This document shows positions 14,893 through 22,723 of a stretch of 33,166 bases of DNA, one piece after another. The notes under the pieces were generated by a model. That model was not told where the DNA came from. It was given only the letters and a program-made list of their open reading frames with translations, and did no database searches. The stretch is taken from NCBI GenBank assembly GCA_041739085.1, contig JBGSON010000011.1:1-33166 (forward strand). The letters run 5' to 3'. A program made the position numbers and the translations under genes. Within the stretch, counting starts at the first letter, position 1, and every line of letters starts with the position of its first letter. The stretch comes from JBGSON01 sp041739085 (GTDB taxonomy: Bacteria > Patescibacteriota > Gracilibacteria > CAIRYL01).

Positions 14893-15921
14893 ATGAAGAA
14901 CAGCAGCATTGTCATCATCATCGTCCTCGCGCTCGTCGCGGGGTCGACCGCCGTCGCCGGTTGCGACGAAGAACCTGAAAGCACGACTACTGGCTCCGAA
15001 TCCGGCGACTGTTCAGTCGACTGGGCGATAAAACAGCTTCACTACGGAGTCGGGGCACACGAGTGGTCGAGACTCAACACGAATTGGCTCATCTCGCACC
15101 TCCCGGCAACCGTATCGCGAAACCCCCACCTCTCAAGGACCGAGATGCAGACCGTGTCCACCAGTTTTTGGCACATCGCCGCAAATCCACGCGCAGGCTG
15201 GTCGCTTCGGCACCAGTTCTGCTTCTCGGGCAACCTTACCTTTGAGGTGACGCCAACACCGGCCGATCCTCGTCGGTACAATCTCGAGTGGGGTGGCGAG
15301 CGACTGTCTACGATCATCGGCGGGTCGCTCTCCAGGTACTTCGAGGTTTCGCTCCCGGCCCCCGGTGGCTCGCTCGTCGTCATGAATGACCCTGAGGGCA
15401 GCCAAGTCCACGAGGCAATACTCAGCCTCTCTGCCTCCGGTGCGCCGTTCGACGTGACCTACAAGCGCGTCACCTCCATCCCCCCTGTCCGCAAGCAAAT
15501 GAGGGGGACGTTTATGGGCCAAAACATGAGCGTTCCCGGGGAGACCACCACGATTTTGTGGTTGACCTTCGAACCAAAAGTCTCGCGGACGCCGACCAGG
15601 CCGATGTACCTCCGGTTCATGGGGAGTGAGTTGGCCCACGAATTCGAATGGGACTTCGGTCGTTACCTCTCCGAGATTACTGATGTCGGCCCGGTTTACG
15701 TGGTCGGGTCGTCGGGGGAAACCCTGACGTTCCCGACTGTCGCGACTTTCGCCGCGACACAGTTCCTCGTCGACGAGTCGGAACCCACTTCGTGGGCCGT
15801 AATTTGGCCCACCGAGAATGGGATCTCGCTGACCGTCATGCTCCACACCTATGAGCAGAGCGGGACGGACTACACGTATATGACCACCGTGGTCATCCCG
15901 ATGGGTAGCTGCCCAAACTGA
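14893..15921 (+). CDS. Predicted lipoprotein, paralogue 2, family unknown
   Basis: A 342-residue paralogue of the gene at 12922, roughly 60-65% identical by eye. The lipobox VAGC gives lipidation at C24, again followed by Asp-Glu; the N-terminal linker is shorter and rich in Ser, Thr and Glu. The same three downstream cysteines and the same conserved blocks (SFWHIAA, GWSLRHQFCFSG, DPRRYNLEWG, YVVGSSGETLTFP, PMGSCPN) are kept, while the region about 235-255 of the mature protein is variable. An SD (GGAG, 14882-14885) lies seven bases before the ATG. Codon use is GC-rich as in paralogue 1. The even spread of substitutions and the intact frame suggest that both copies are under selection. Function unknown. 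Confidence 0.8.
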   Translation: MKNSSIVIIIVLALVAGSTAVAGCDEEPESTTTGSESGDCSVDWAIKQLHYGVGAHEWSRLNTNWLISHLPATVSRNPHLSRTEMQTVSTSFWHIAANPRAGWSLRHQFCFSGNLTFEVTPTPADPRRYNLEWGGERLSTIIGGSLSRYFEVSLPAPGGSLVVMNDPEGSQVHEAILSLSASGAPFDVTYKRVTSIPPVRKQMRGTFMGQNMSVPGETTTILWLTFEPKVSRTPTRPMYLRFMGSELAHEFEWDFGRYLSEITDVGPVYVVGSSGETLTFPTVATFAATQFLVDESEPTSWAVIWPTENGISLTVMLHTYEQSGTDYTYMTTVVIPMGSCPN

Positions 15922-15926
15922 CAACC

Positions 15927-16091
15927 GCCTCCTTCCCGGCACCGCGAATGCCGAGTCGGAGGCTTTCTCTGTAACTTCCACCCGCCCTCGGAGTCGTCGC
16001 GGACCCCGGGGCAAGAAAGCGTCCTTAACCAGAGAGAACACCAAGGGGAGTCGTGCGCCAGAACGACCCCCCTTTCCCTATGCCATTTTTT
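15927..16091 (+). terminator. Structured 3' UTR with three hairpins, unit 2
   Basis: Hairpin 1: GCCTCC (15927-15932) with GGAGGC (15958-15963) and an inner CGGCA/TGCCG. Hairpin 2, near 15985-16012, has one mismatch and one G-U pair relative to unit 1. Hairpin 3: 16043-16054 with 16063-16074, then ATGCCA and six T (16086-16091). Confidence 0.6.
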
Positions 16092-16094
16092 CCC

Positions 16095-16224
16095 CTGTCA
16101 TTCCGGCCTCCGAGCCGGAATCTCCAAATGCCTCCAGAAACCTCAAAAAAGCATATTGGCACCGCTTACCTTTCCCTTCTTAAATAATGAAGAGGGAGAC
16201 CCCGGATCAAGTCCGGGGTGACAG
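16095..16224 (+). repeat. 128-130 bp palindromic repeat, copy E3
   Basis: CTGTCA start, palindrome A (ATTCCGGC...GCCGGAAT), core ATTGGCACCGCTTACC, palindrome B, and TGACAG end. It begins immediately after unit 2's terminator T-run. A partial end follows at 16240-16252. Confidence 0.8.
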
Positions 16225-16262
16225 AATAATAATCATGTCCTTGTCATTCCGACCTCTTTCCC

Positions 16263-16391
16263 CTGTCATTCCGGCCCCCAGCCGGAATCTCCATTTGCCA
16301 GAAAAACAACACAGAAAATCATTGACACCACTCACCTTTTCCCTGCTCCAACCTTGAACAGGGAGACCCCGGATCAAGTCCGGGGTGACAG
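16263..16391 (+). repeat. 128-130 bp palindromic repeat, copy E4
   Basis: Full length with CTGTCA and TGACAG ends; the loop of palindrome A is CCCCA and the core is slightly altered (ATTGACACCACTCACC). Confidence 0.8.
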
Positions 16392-16399
16392 AGAGTCCC

Positions 16400-16528
16400 T
16401 TGTCATTCCGGCCCCCAGCCGGAATCTCCAGATGCCGGAAAAACATCACTGAAAATCATTGGCACCACTCACCTTTCCCCTGCTCCCATCATGAACAGGG
16501 AGACCCCGGATCAAGTCCGGGGTGACAG
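16400..16528 (+). repeat. 128-130 bp palindromic repeat, copy E5
   Basis: Starts TTGTCA nine bases after E4 and ends TGACAG. Very close to E4, so E4 and E5 probably arose by local duplication. The stretch 16529-16611 holds iterated CTTGC-like words and no gene. Confidence 0.8.
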
Positions 16529-16611
16529 AAACAAGCTTACCCGCTTGAATACTTGCCAGCTTGAACGCTTCCCAATTCCCTGAATTTCAGTTACAATAAT
16601 ACGAAAGAAAA

Positions 16612-17460
16612 ATGCAATCCCTCCCCATGGACGAATCTTATATCAACCGCTGGAAATCCCGATCGAGGTTTTTTATGTTTCTCTTTGTTGCTTCTGCGCT
16701 CATTTGGGGAGTCACATTTTTCGTGCAGGGGAGATTCCCGGACTACACGGAAATGGATCCATCTCTCATGAAAGAGCCTCTCCAGACCACGATCGAGAAA
16801 GAAGATTTCACCCTCATCTACCGGGGAAAAAACTATGTCATTCATCCCGTAGCGGAGTATGACATTTCCGGGTTCGTCGTCTCGCACAACAATATCCACG
16901 CTTTCTGGGATGTGTACCACACGGATGATTCCGTGGACCTCAAAGATATCTGCCTCATCTGGGGAAACCCGAATCTCTCGAGTAATGATTTCCACAAAGT
17001 GAAATTCTGGAATGTCTCCTGGACGTGCAATTGGGAACATGAAAGATTCCTCACCTTTGATAGTCATGCCCTTTCGAACAACCATCTCCTCGCTTCCGAT
17101 CCACAAATCCAGAACAAGATACGCTCCATCCGAAAGGGGGATGAAGTCCATATCCGGGGAATGCTCGTGAATTATCATCCGGAGGATCTTCCGGAATGGA
17201 GCAGGAAAACAAGCACCGTCCGCACCGACTCTGGGAATTGCGCGTGCGAAGTCGTCTTTGTCGAGGAACTCGAATTCCTGGATCGCGGGACACCGCTCGC
17301 GTACCAAATGCACTCCATGGGATTTTATGGAATGATCCTTTTCCTCCTGCTCAGGATCCTCTCATTCTTCCTCGAAGCGCGCGAGGAATCGCTCCACTTT
17401 GAAAAGAAACAGCAATATTCGGGAGAGGCTTACTTTTCAGACCGCACCCCGAGATTGTAG
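16612..17460 (+). CDS. Conserved-looking two-TM membrane protein of unknown function
   Basis: A 282-residue protein with one membrane segment at about 19-40 and another at about 243-262, leaving a large extracytoplasmic middle. The order of features in that middle (LKDICLIWGNP, the NVSW..CNW stretch, NNHLLASDPQIQNKIRSIRKGDEVHIRGMLV given by position about 157-185, and a CACEVVFVEELEFLD end) resembles a family of uncharacterised membrane proteins that I recall from Proteobacteria; this match is from memory. Two paired cysteines (CAC) lie near the second segment. Its 3' end overlaps the convergent DKNYY gene by 31 bases. Either of two close starts (M1, M6) could be used. Confidence 0.75.
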   Translation: MQSLPMDESYINRWKSRSRFFMFLFVASALIWGVTFFVQGRFPDYTEMDPSLMKEPLQTTIEKEDFTLIYRGKNYVIHPVAEYDISGFVVSHNNIHAFWDVYHTDDSVDLKDICLIWGNPNLSSNDFHKVKFWNVSWTCNWEHERFLTFDSHALSNNHLLASDPQIQNKIRSIRKGDEVHIRGMLVNYHPEDLPEWSRKTSTVRTDSGNCACEVVFVEELEFLDRGTPLAYQMHSMGFYGMILFLLLRILSFFLEAREESLHFEKKQQYSGEAYFSDRTPRL

Positions 17461-18338
17461 GTCGCAGATTCATCCTCCGCCATATAGGGTTCGCTCAGCA
17501 TCTGGAATGTAGCAGAGTCAGCTCCCTGGATTTTTTCACCCTGGAAATAGACGGTGTTCTTGTCCTTCGAATAGAAATCGCGGAGCACCTGATAGGTCAT
17601 GACGTCCGCTCCTTCGACGATCTTTTCTTCATAATACGCATAGGTGTGGTCTTTCGCATGTTTATGGTCAAGGATGATGAACGAATCCGGATAGCTTCCG
17701 AGCAACCTTTTGTCCTGGAAAAAGACCGCTCCCGCATCCTTTGCATAATTATAATCGATGGGGGTGAATGAGGCAGGATTCGCATCCGGGATCGGTTTTC
17801 CGAACCAATAGACCATTTTGAGATCCTTCGCATACCGGTTCTTGAGGACCTGGAAGGTGGCGGGATCCGCTCCGTCGATGTAATTCCCCTGGAGAAAAAC
17901 ACCCATCGCATCCTTCGCGTATTTCCCGGAAAGGACTTTAAACGTCGGCGAATCCGCCTTTTTCACGATCCTGGTCCGGTAGTAGACTTTCTCTTTATCT
18001 CTCGCGTATTCGTCGGAAATGACCTCGAACGTCCTCACATGGGCAACGGGCACCGATTCCCCGTTGAAGAGGATCTTCTCTCCGACGCGCGTGAATCCGT
18101 CGCCGAGCTCTCGGTCATCAAGCCGTTCAAATGATCCCCCATCTGTTCCGGTGCCTCCGCCTGATGCAGTATTCACATCTGCCGGATTTTCTTCACTGCC
18201 TCCGGAAGGGTCGTCTGCTCCTTCTTCAGGCTTATCCTCACCTTTGATGGCATCCTGGAGCATAGACTGAAGCTGACATCCGGAGAGGAAAAGAATAAAT
18301 GCCGTGAACAAAACAATGGATTTTGCAGAGGTACGCAT
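17430..18338 (-). CDS. DKNYY-repeat lipoprotein
   Basis: A 302-residue lipoprotein with lipobox LSGC (C21), a Gly/Asp/Glu-rich linker (about 30-75), and then about six copies of a roughly 30-residue unit in which YAKD or a variant is followed by VYY/VFF, a short beta turn, and AD-x-x-TF-x-x-L. This is the DKNYY family, repeats found in cell-surface or periplasmic proteins whose function is unknown. The gene lies 15 bases after dnaX on the same strand, so it is probably co-transcribed with it, an unrelated pairing. No SD. Confidence 0.85.
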   Translation of the reverse strand: MRTSAKSIVLFTAFILFLSGCQLQSMLQDAIKGEDKPEEGADDPSGGSEENPADVNTASGGGTGTDGGSFERLDDRELGDGFTRVGEKILFNGESVPVAHVRTFEVISDEYARDKEKVYYRTRIVKKADSPTFKVLSGKYAKDAMGVFLQGNYIDGADPATFQVLKNRYAKDLKMVYWFGKPIPDANPASFTPIDYNYAKDAGAVFFQDKRLLGSYPDSFIILDHKHAKDHTYAYYEEKIVEGADVMTYQVLRDFYSKDKNTVYFQGEKIQGADSATFQMLSEPYMAEDESATYNLGVRSEK

Positions 18339-18353
18339 GGACCATGAAAAAAA

Positions 18354-19943
18354 TTATAAATCGTCTTTCTTCCGCACAGGAGCGCCCATGATCTCTTGAA
18401 AGGCATCGACGAGAGTCCCCTTGTCTTCCTGGTTTTTGCCGGGCGTGTGAGACTCGGCCACCGCAGGCTCAAGGATGACTTCCTTCAAGCGGCAAACAAG
18501 CTGGATCTTCCGCGAGAAGATCTGTTCAAAGGCAGAGATGAACTCATTGAGATTGCTCGTCTTTTCGATTTTTTCCTTCCAGAAAGCATCCGGGACATCA
18601 ATGGTGAGGATGTCTTTCTCGAGGGATACGATGCCGGCATTTTTCAGAGACATCCTCAGGGATGAATTGGAAATTGTCTCCACTATCTGTGGCCAGCGTT
18701 CCCGCACGCTCCCTACAGAAAGCTCCGGAGCAAGGAACTCGGCGTTTTTCTTCGTTGCCACCATCTCATCATTTTTGGGTGAGGTGATCTCTTCATCCGC
18801 CTTTTCCTTTCCCTTCTTTTCTTCCTTCTTCTTTTTCTCTGCCAGCGTTTCCTCCGATGATTTTTTCTCGCCTCCGGAGAATATACTGAAGATCCCCCCC
18901 TTTGATGCGACTGATTTTGGATTCGCCTTCCCGATGACTTCGGTCGCTTTGACCACCGCGACCTCGATGGGAAGTTGCGGGATGACGGCGAATTTAATTT
19001 TTCTCTGCGCCTCGTCAAAGATCTCGATGAGGAGGAGAAGATTGTCAGTACTGTCACCCCTTTCGACTGCTGAGATCATTTTGTCACGGATATGGAGGAT
19101 GAATCCACGGATGAATTCCGAGAGTGAAAATCCTTCGACGCTCAACCGGTCAAGGAGGGCCAGTGCTTCGACCGTCTCTCCGTTATTGAGCGCTTCGTAG
19201 AAGGTGATCTTGAACGTCTCGGGAACGATCCCCATCTGTGTCCTCAGGAGTTCCGCATTGAGCTCTCCACCGGAAGAATACTGTTCAAAAAGGGAAATCG
19301 CATCCCGGAGACCTCCGCCGGACTGGGTGGCAAGAATATGAAAGGATTCTTCGTCGGACACGATGTGTTCCCGTTCACCAATCTGGCGAAGCCTCATGAT
19401 GATATCGTCAGCGGTGATCCTCCGGAATGAGAATTGCTGGCAGCGGCTCTGGATTGTTTCCGGAACTTTGTGGATTTCTGTCGTCGCGAGGATAAAATAC
19501 ACAAATCCCGGAGGTTCCTCTAGCGTTTTCAGGAGCGCGTTGAATGCACCGGAGGAAAGCATGTGTACCTCATCGATAATATACACTTTTGCTTTTCCGA
19601 TAGTCGGTGAATAGCCGATTTTGTCGCGGAGATCCCGGATGTGGTCGACCCCTGTGTTCGATGCCGCATCGATTTCGATGATGTCCACGAAAAGGCCTTC
19701 CTGGATTTCCCGGCAGTTCGAACACTCCGAACAGGGTTCTCCGTCAGACCGGAGGCGGAGGCAATTGAGGGCTTTTCCGAGGATCCTTGCCGTTGAAGTC
19801 TTCCCCGTTCCCCGCGGACCGGAAAAGAGATAGGCATGCGACGGTTTCTCTTTCCGGAGAGAGGAAAGGAGAATCGACCGGATGTGGTCCTGTCCGACGA
19901 GGTCGGCGAATATCTGCGGACGGTACTTCCTATACCAGGACAC
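18354..19943 (-). CDS. dnaX: DNA polymerase III subunit gamma/tau
   Basis: The clamp-loader ATPase. From the GTG at 19943 it is 529 residues: SWYRKYRP at the N-terminus, Walker A GPRGTGKT (42-49), a four-cysteine zinc module (CLRLRSDGEPCSECSNC), IIDEVHML Walker B, a TLEEPP stretch, and the IQSRCQQF sensor/SRC motif. A Lys/Glu-rich linker (about 365-400) leads to a tau-like C-terminal domain. A longer frame to 20024 adds 27 residues, mostly hydrophobic, that family members lack, so I prefer the GTG; it has no SD and the start remains uncertain. I see no classical AAAAAAG slip site for a gamma form. Confidence 0.9.
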   Translation of the reverse strand: MSWYRKYRPQIFADLVGQDHIRSILLSSLRKEKPSHAYLFSGPRGTGKTSTARILGKALNCLRLRSDGEPCSECSNCREIQEGLFVDIIEIDAASNTGVDHIRDLRDKIGYSPTIGKAKVYIIDEVHMLSSGAFNALLKTLEEPPGFVYFILATTEIHKVPETIQSRCQQFSFRRITADDIIMRLRQIGEREHIVSDEESFHILATQSGGGLRDAISLFEQYSSGGELNAELLRTQMGIVPETFKITFYEALNNGETVEALALLDRLSVEGFSLSEFIRGFILHIRDKMISAVERGDSTDNLLLLIEIFDEAQRKIKFAVIPQLPIEVAVVKATEVIGKANPKSVASKGGIFSIFSGGEKKSSEETLAEKKKKEEKKGKEKADEEITSPKNDEMVATKKNAEFLAPELSVGSVRERWPQIVETISNSSLRMSLKNAGIVSLEKDILTIDVPDAFWKEKIEKTSNLNEFISAFEQIFSRKIQLVCRLKEVILEPAVAESHTPGKNQEDKGTLVDAFQEIMGAPVRKKDDL

Positions 19944-20136
19944 TTTTTCAGGAAAAAGAAATGATATGCAAAAGAGGAATGGAGAAGAGGAATGCATCGA
20001 AAATCCCGCTTGTTTTTCCGCCACTCTTCTTCTTCATCCTCAGTCGGAATCGTGCAATCCGCATCCCATCATCTCAAATTATTTGCGAAATGGAAAGATT
20101 TTCAGGAGAATAGGTACACTTTTGCTTTCATCGACC

Positions 20137-20709
20137 ATGAAAAAAATACTGCTCGTGCTTCTGTCTCTCATCGCCTTCCCTCTTTCCGGCTGCGGGGGTC
20201 AGACTCAATATTTTACCGCCCCTGACGGAAAGATCCTTATCGAGGAATACTCCGATATCTTCTGTCCGTACTGCAGTGTCGCGCATAAGACCGTGTCAAA
20301 GCTGAAAGAGGAATTCCCGGACGATATCTATGTGCGGTTCGTCCATTTTCCCCTCACTCAGCTTCATCCCGGCGCTTTTCATGCTGCAGTCGTGTCAGAA
20401 TGTTTCCGGGACGAGGGTGAAGAATACTTCTGGAAATTCCTGGATAAGGCGTTTGAGAATCAGAGCCTTCTCAATGATGATTATTATCTGAGCATCACCG
20501 AGGAACTCGGTCTTGATACAGAGAAAATGTCCCAGTGCTTCAATTCCGGAGGAAAGGATGATCTCGTGAAAAAAAACTATGAGGAAGGGGTCAAGCGCAG
20601 TGTCCAGGGCACTCCTACTCTGTTCCTCGATGGGGAGATGCTGGAATCGACGAAATATGAAGCCGTTGTCCTGAAGATCAGAAAACTCGTCGATGAGAAA
20701 AAGAAATAG
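20137..20709 (+). CDS. DsbA-like thioredoxin-fold lipoprotein
   Basis: A 190-residue exported protein. The signal peptide ends in LSGC (lipidation at C19). The thioredoxin fold has the active site FCPYC (about 41-45) and the cis-Pro loop QGTPTLF (about 155-161), both typical of DsbA/DsbG-like oxidoreductases that make or isomerise disulfides in exported proteins. The long insert between the two halves is the DsbA helical domain. The ATG at 20137 is chosen over longer frames because it begins the signal peptide. The conserved cysteines in the two lipoproteins at 13-16 kb are possible clients, which is only inference. The next gene, queD, starts 19 bases after the stop. Confidence 0.88.
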   Translation: MKKILLVLLSLIAFPLSGCGGQTQYFTAPDGKILIEEYSDIFCPYCSVAHKTVSKLKEEFPDDIYVRFVHFPLTQLHPGAFHAAVVSECFRDEGEEYFWKFLDKAFENQSLLNDDYYLSITEELGLDTEKMSQCFNSGGKDDLVKKNYEEGVKRSVQGTPTLFLDGEMLESTKYEAVVLKIRKLVDEKKK

Positions 20710-20728
20710 TTTTGAATGATTTTCTTCC

Positions 20729-21118
20729 ATGGTCATGTTTCTCATCACAAAGGAATTCACCTTTGATTCCGCACATTTTCTCCCGGCATACAGGGGAAAG
20801 TGTGAAAAGATGCACGGCCATACGTACCGTCTCGCGGTTGCCGTAAAAAGCGGAGAGATGAGAGACGGAATAGTATTTGACTTTACGGTCCTGAAAAAAA
20901 TCGTGGAAGAAAAGATCGTTTCCCGGTGGGATCATGAACTCCTCAATGACCATCTGGAAGTCCCTTCCGCTGAGAATATGTGCCGTTTCGTTTGGGATAC
21001 GCTGTTCCGCGAGAAAAAAATCGGCAGACTCCTCTATGAAGTGAAGATCTGGGAGACTCCGACATCGAGTGCGGCATACCGCGGTCCGGATGGATCGTTT
21101 GGATCTTGTCCGCAGTGA
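20729..21118 (+). CDS. queD: 6-carboxytetrahydropterin synthase QueD
   Basis: A 129-residue protein of the 6-pyruvoyltetrahydropterin synthase family. The CxxxHGH motif (C25, H29, H31) together with H16 in SAHF gives the catalytic cysteine and zinc-binding histidines seen in QueD; other subfamilies have a different residue at the cysteine. DHELLND and WETPTSSAAY are also family blocks. QueD makes 6-carboxy-tetrahydropterin from 7,8-dihydroneopterin triphosphate, the first committed step to queuosine. The start is the first ATG of a close pair (20729, 20735). It is 30 bases before an aminotransferase on the same strand. No other que genes are in the window. Confidence 0.88.
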   Translation: MVMFLITKEFTFDSAHFLPAYRGKCEKMHGHTYRLAVAVKSGEMRDGIVFDFTVLKKIVEEKIVSRWDHELLNDHLEVPSAENMCRFVWDTLFREKKIGRLLYEVKIWETPTSSAAYRGPDGSFGSCPQ

Positions 21119-21148
21119 TGTCACTCTTTTTTCATCTCTTTCCACTCT

Positions 21149-22723
21149 ATGAATTCCACTCCTGATCTCGAATGGGGATTTGATGTCCATAATACTGCTC
21201 CTTTTCTCGCTTTCCGGGCGCTCAGGGACCGGGCGATCGTACATGTCGGGGAATCCCGCGTCTTTGATCTTTCCCAGGGTGAGCCGGGATACGGATTTGC
21301 CCCGAATGTCCGCTCGAGACAGTTTTATTCTTTTCTTCTCTTCCTGGATATCGAATTCAACAACAATAAGACGGGAAGTCATTTTGCAGAGCTCACCCGG
21401 AATGATCTTCCGGAGATCCTCGCAAGAATTGAAAAAACGGCAAAGGCGAATTATTCGAAGGAAAAAGCGACTGAACTTCTCGAGGACTTTCAGATTTTTC
21501 TCTCCGGACTGCGGAAGATCTGCAAAGAGCAGGATCTCGGGTTCGGAGATTTCGAGATCCTCTATGATATCTTCAAATATGCCGTACCTTCCGGCGGGAG
21601 ATATCCGAATCCCTGGGGAGCAGAACCCATCGTCCGGGCGGCAATGGCGAACGAATACCGGCATGTCCTCGGCCTGCCTGTCGAAACCAACGACCTCATC
21701 CTCATCAGCGGCGCATCCCATGGTATCGGGACTGTTTTTAAGGCGCTCGGAGAGGATGGGATCGGATTTTTAAAAAGCGGAGACTGGGCTGTCATGACCT
21801 CTCCCGTCTACGCTCCGTACAACAATATAATGGAGGACAGAGGGATCAATGTCTTCTCTCTCTCCATCGACCCGGAAACCGGGAAAGTGGATGAAAAAAG
21901 CCTTGAGGACCTGATGTCCTTCAAGGAAAAAATCAAATCCATGATCCTCATCAACCCGAATAATCCGACGGGATTCCCTTTTGATGAAAAACTCCTCACT
22001 TCTCTCGCCGAGATCGCGGAGAAGCATGACTCGCTCATCATCACGGATGAAGTCTACCTTCAGTTTTTTGATTCCGCAAAGAGTATTCTTTCGGTCGGAT
22101 CTACACGAAAGAGGACCATTCATATCTCTTCCATATCAAAGACCGAGCGGGCGACCGGAGTACGATTCGGGTCTTTCCTCATTCTTCCGGAAGCGAAGAA
22201 ATACATCACAGAAAAAATACTCGGCCCCGGGCTTCTCGGAAAATATAAGAGCATCGACTGGCTCCTCTATATGGCGAAATCTCCCGGAGGAAAGACGCTG
22301 GGAGCATTTCAGCATATCACCGGGATCCCCGGTCCATCCCAGATCCTCGGTCTCTGCCATCTCGTTCTCGGAAAGGAGGAGAGAGTCCAATATTTCCTCG
22401 ATCTCAAGAAAAAAATGGAGATCTTCTATTCTGCTCTCGCGATCGAATACCGCGGGAACCTCTATTACGGGATTTTCGACATGGAAAAGCTCTCGTCTCC
22501 GTCAAAGATGAAACTCCCTCCGGAGAGAAAGTTTGCCGAGATCGCTGATCTCGGTGTTGTCCTCATGCCCGCGAATCTCTTTTTTTCTGAGGATGACCGC
22601 AAGACCCGTGATTACTCATCTTTTGTCAGGGTATCTCTTCCGAATCTCAGTTTTGAAAACACGAAAAAGGCAGCGGAGATCATTGGGGCATATCTCCGTG
22701 GCGATGACCATTCTCATTCTTGA
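21149..22723 (+). CDS. Class I/II PLP aminotransferase, long form
   Basis: A 524-residue enzyme of fold type I. It has a YP-x-PWG segment (about 151-157), the NPNNPTG motif (about 269-275), ITDEVY (about 296-301) and SSISKTERATGVRFGS, where the lysine is the PLP Schiff-base residue (about K331). It is about 130 residues longer than typical aspartate or aromatic aminotransferases; the extra sequence lies mostly in the N-terminal 150 residues (a helical segment with FLSGLRKICKEQDLG). The length recalls bifunctional aspartate aminotransferase/4-decarboxylases, but I cannot confirm this. The 3' end overlaps the convergent glycosyltransferase by 44 bases. Confidence 0.8.
   Translation: MNSTPDLEWGFDVHNTAPFLAFRALRDRAIVHVGESRVFDLSQGEPGYGFAPNVRSRQFYSFLLFLDIEFNNNKTGSHFAELTRNDLPEILARIEKTAKANYSKEKATELLEDFQIFLSGLRKICKEQDLGFGDFEILYDIFKYAVPSGGRYPNPWGAEPIVRAAMANEYRHVLGLPVETNDLILISGASHGIGTVFKALGEDGIGFLKSGDWAVMTSPVYAPYNNIMEDRGINVFSLSIDPETGKVDEKSLEDLMSFKEKIKSMILINPNNPTGFPFDEKLLTSLAEIAEKHDSLIITDEVYLQFFDSAKSILSVGSTRKRTIHISSISKTERATGVRFGSFLILPEAKKYITEKILGPGLLGKYKSIDWLLYMAKSPGGKTLGAFQHITGIPGPSQILGLCHLVLGKEERVQYFLDLKKKMEIFYSALAIEYRGNLYYGIFDMEKLSSPSKMKLPPERKFAEIADLGVVLMPANLFFSEDDRKTRDYSSFVRVSLPNLSFENTKKAAEIIGAYLRGDDHSHS

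Noticed and set aside
15133..16044. Long minus-strand open frame (303 aa) opposite lipoprotein 2, and a similar one opposite lipoprotein 1 (12868-13629)
   Set aside because: Both are antisense frames kept open by the GC-rich third positions of the real genes. The plus-strand genes have signal peptides, SD and conserved motifs; the antisense products have none.
14177..16528. CRISPR array
   Set aside because: The repeated units are 128-130 bp, palindromic and of two orientations, with no uniform unique spacers and no cas genes.
18713..19057. Programmed frameshift in dnaX giving a gamma product
   Set aside because: The Lys/Glu-rich linker is A-rich, but I see no AAAAAAG slip site followed by a stem and an early stop.
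20678..21721. 347-aa minus-strand frame opposite queD and the aminotransferase
   Set aside because: It covers two well-supported genes and shows no family motif.
21149..22723. Naming the long aminotransferase aspartate 4-decarboxylase (asdA)
   Set aside because: Only length and general fold agree; I could not verify substrate-specific residues by eye.
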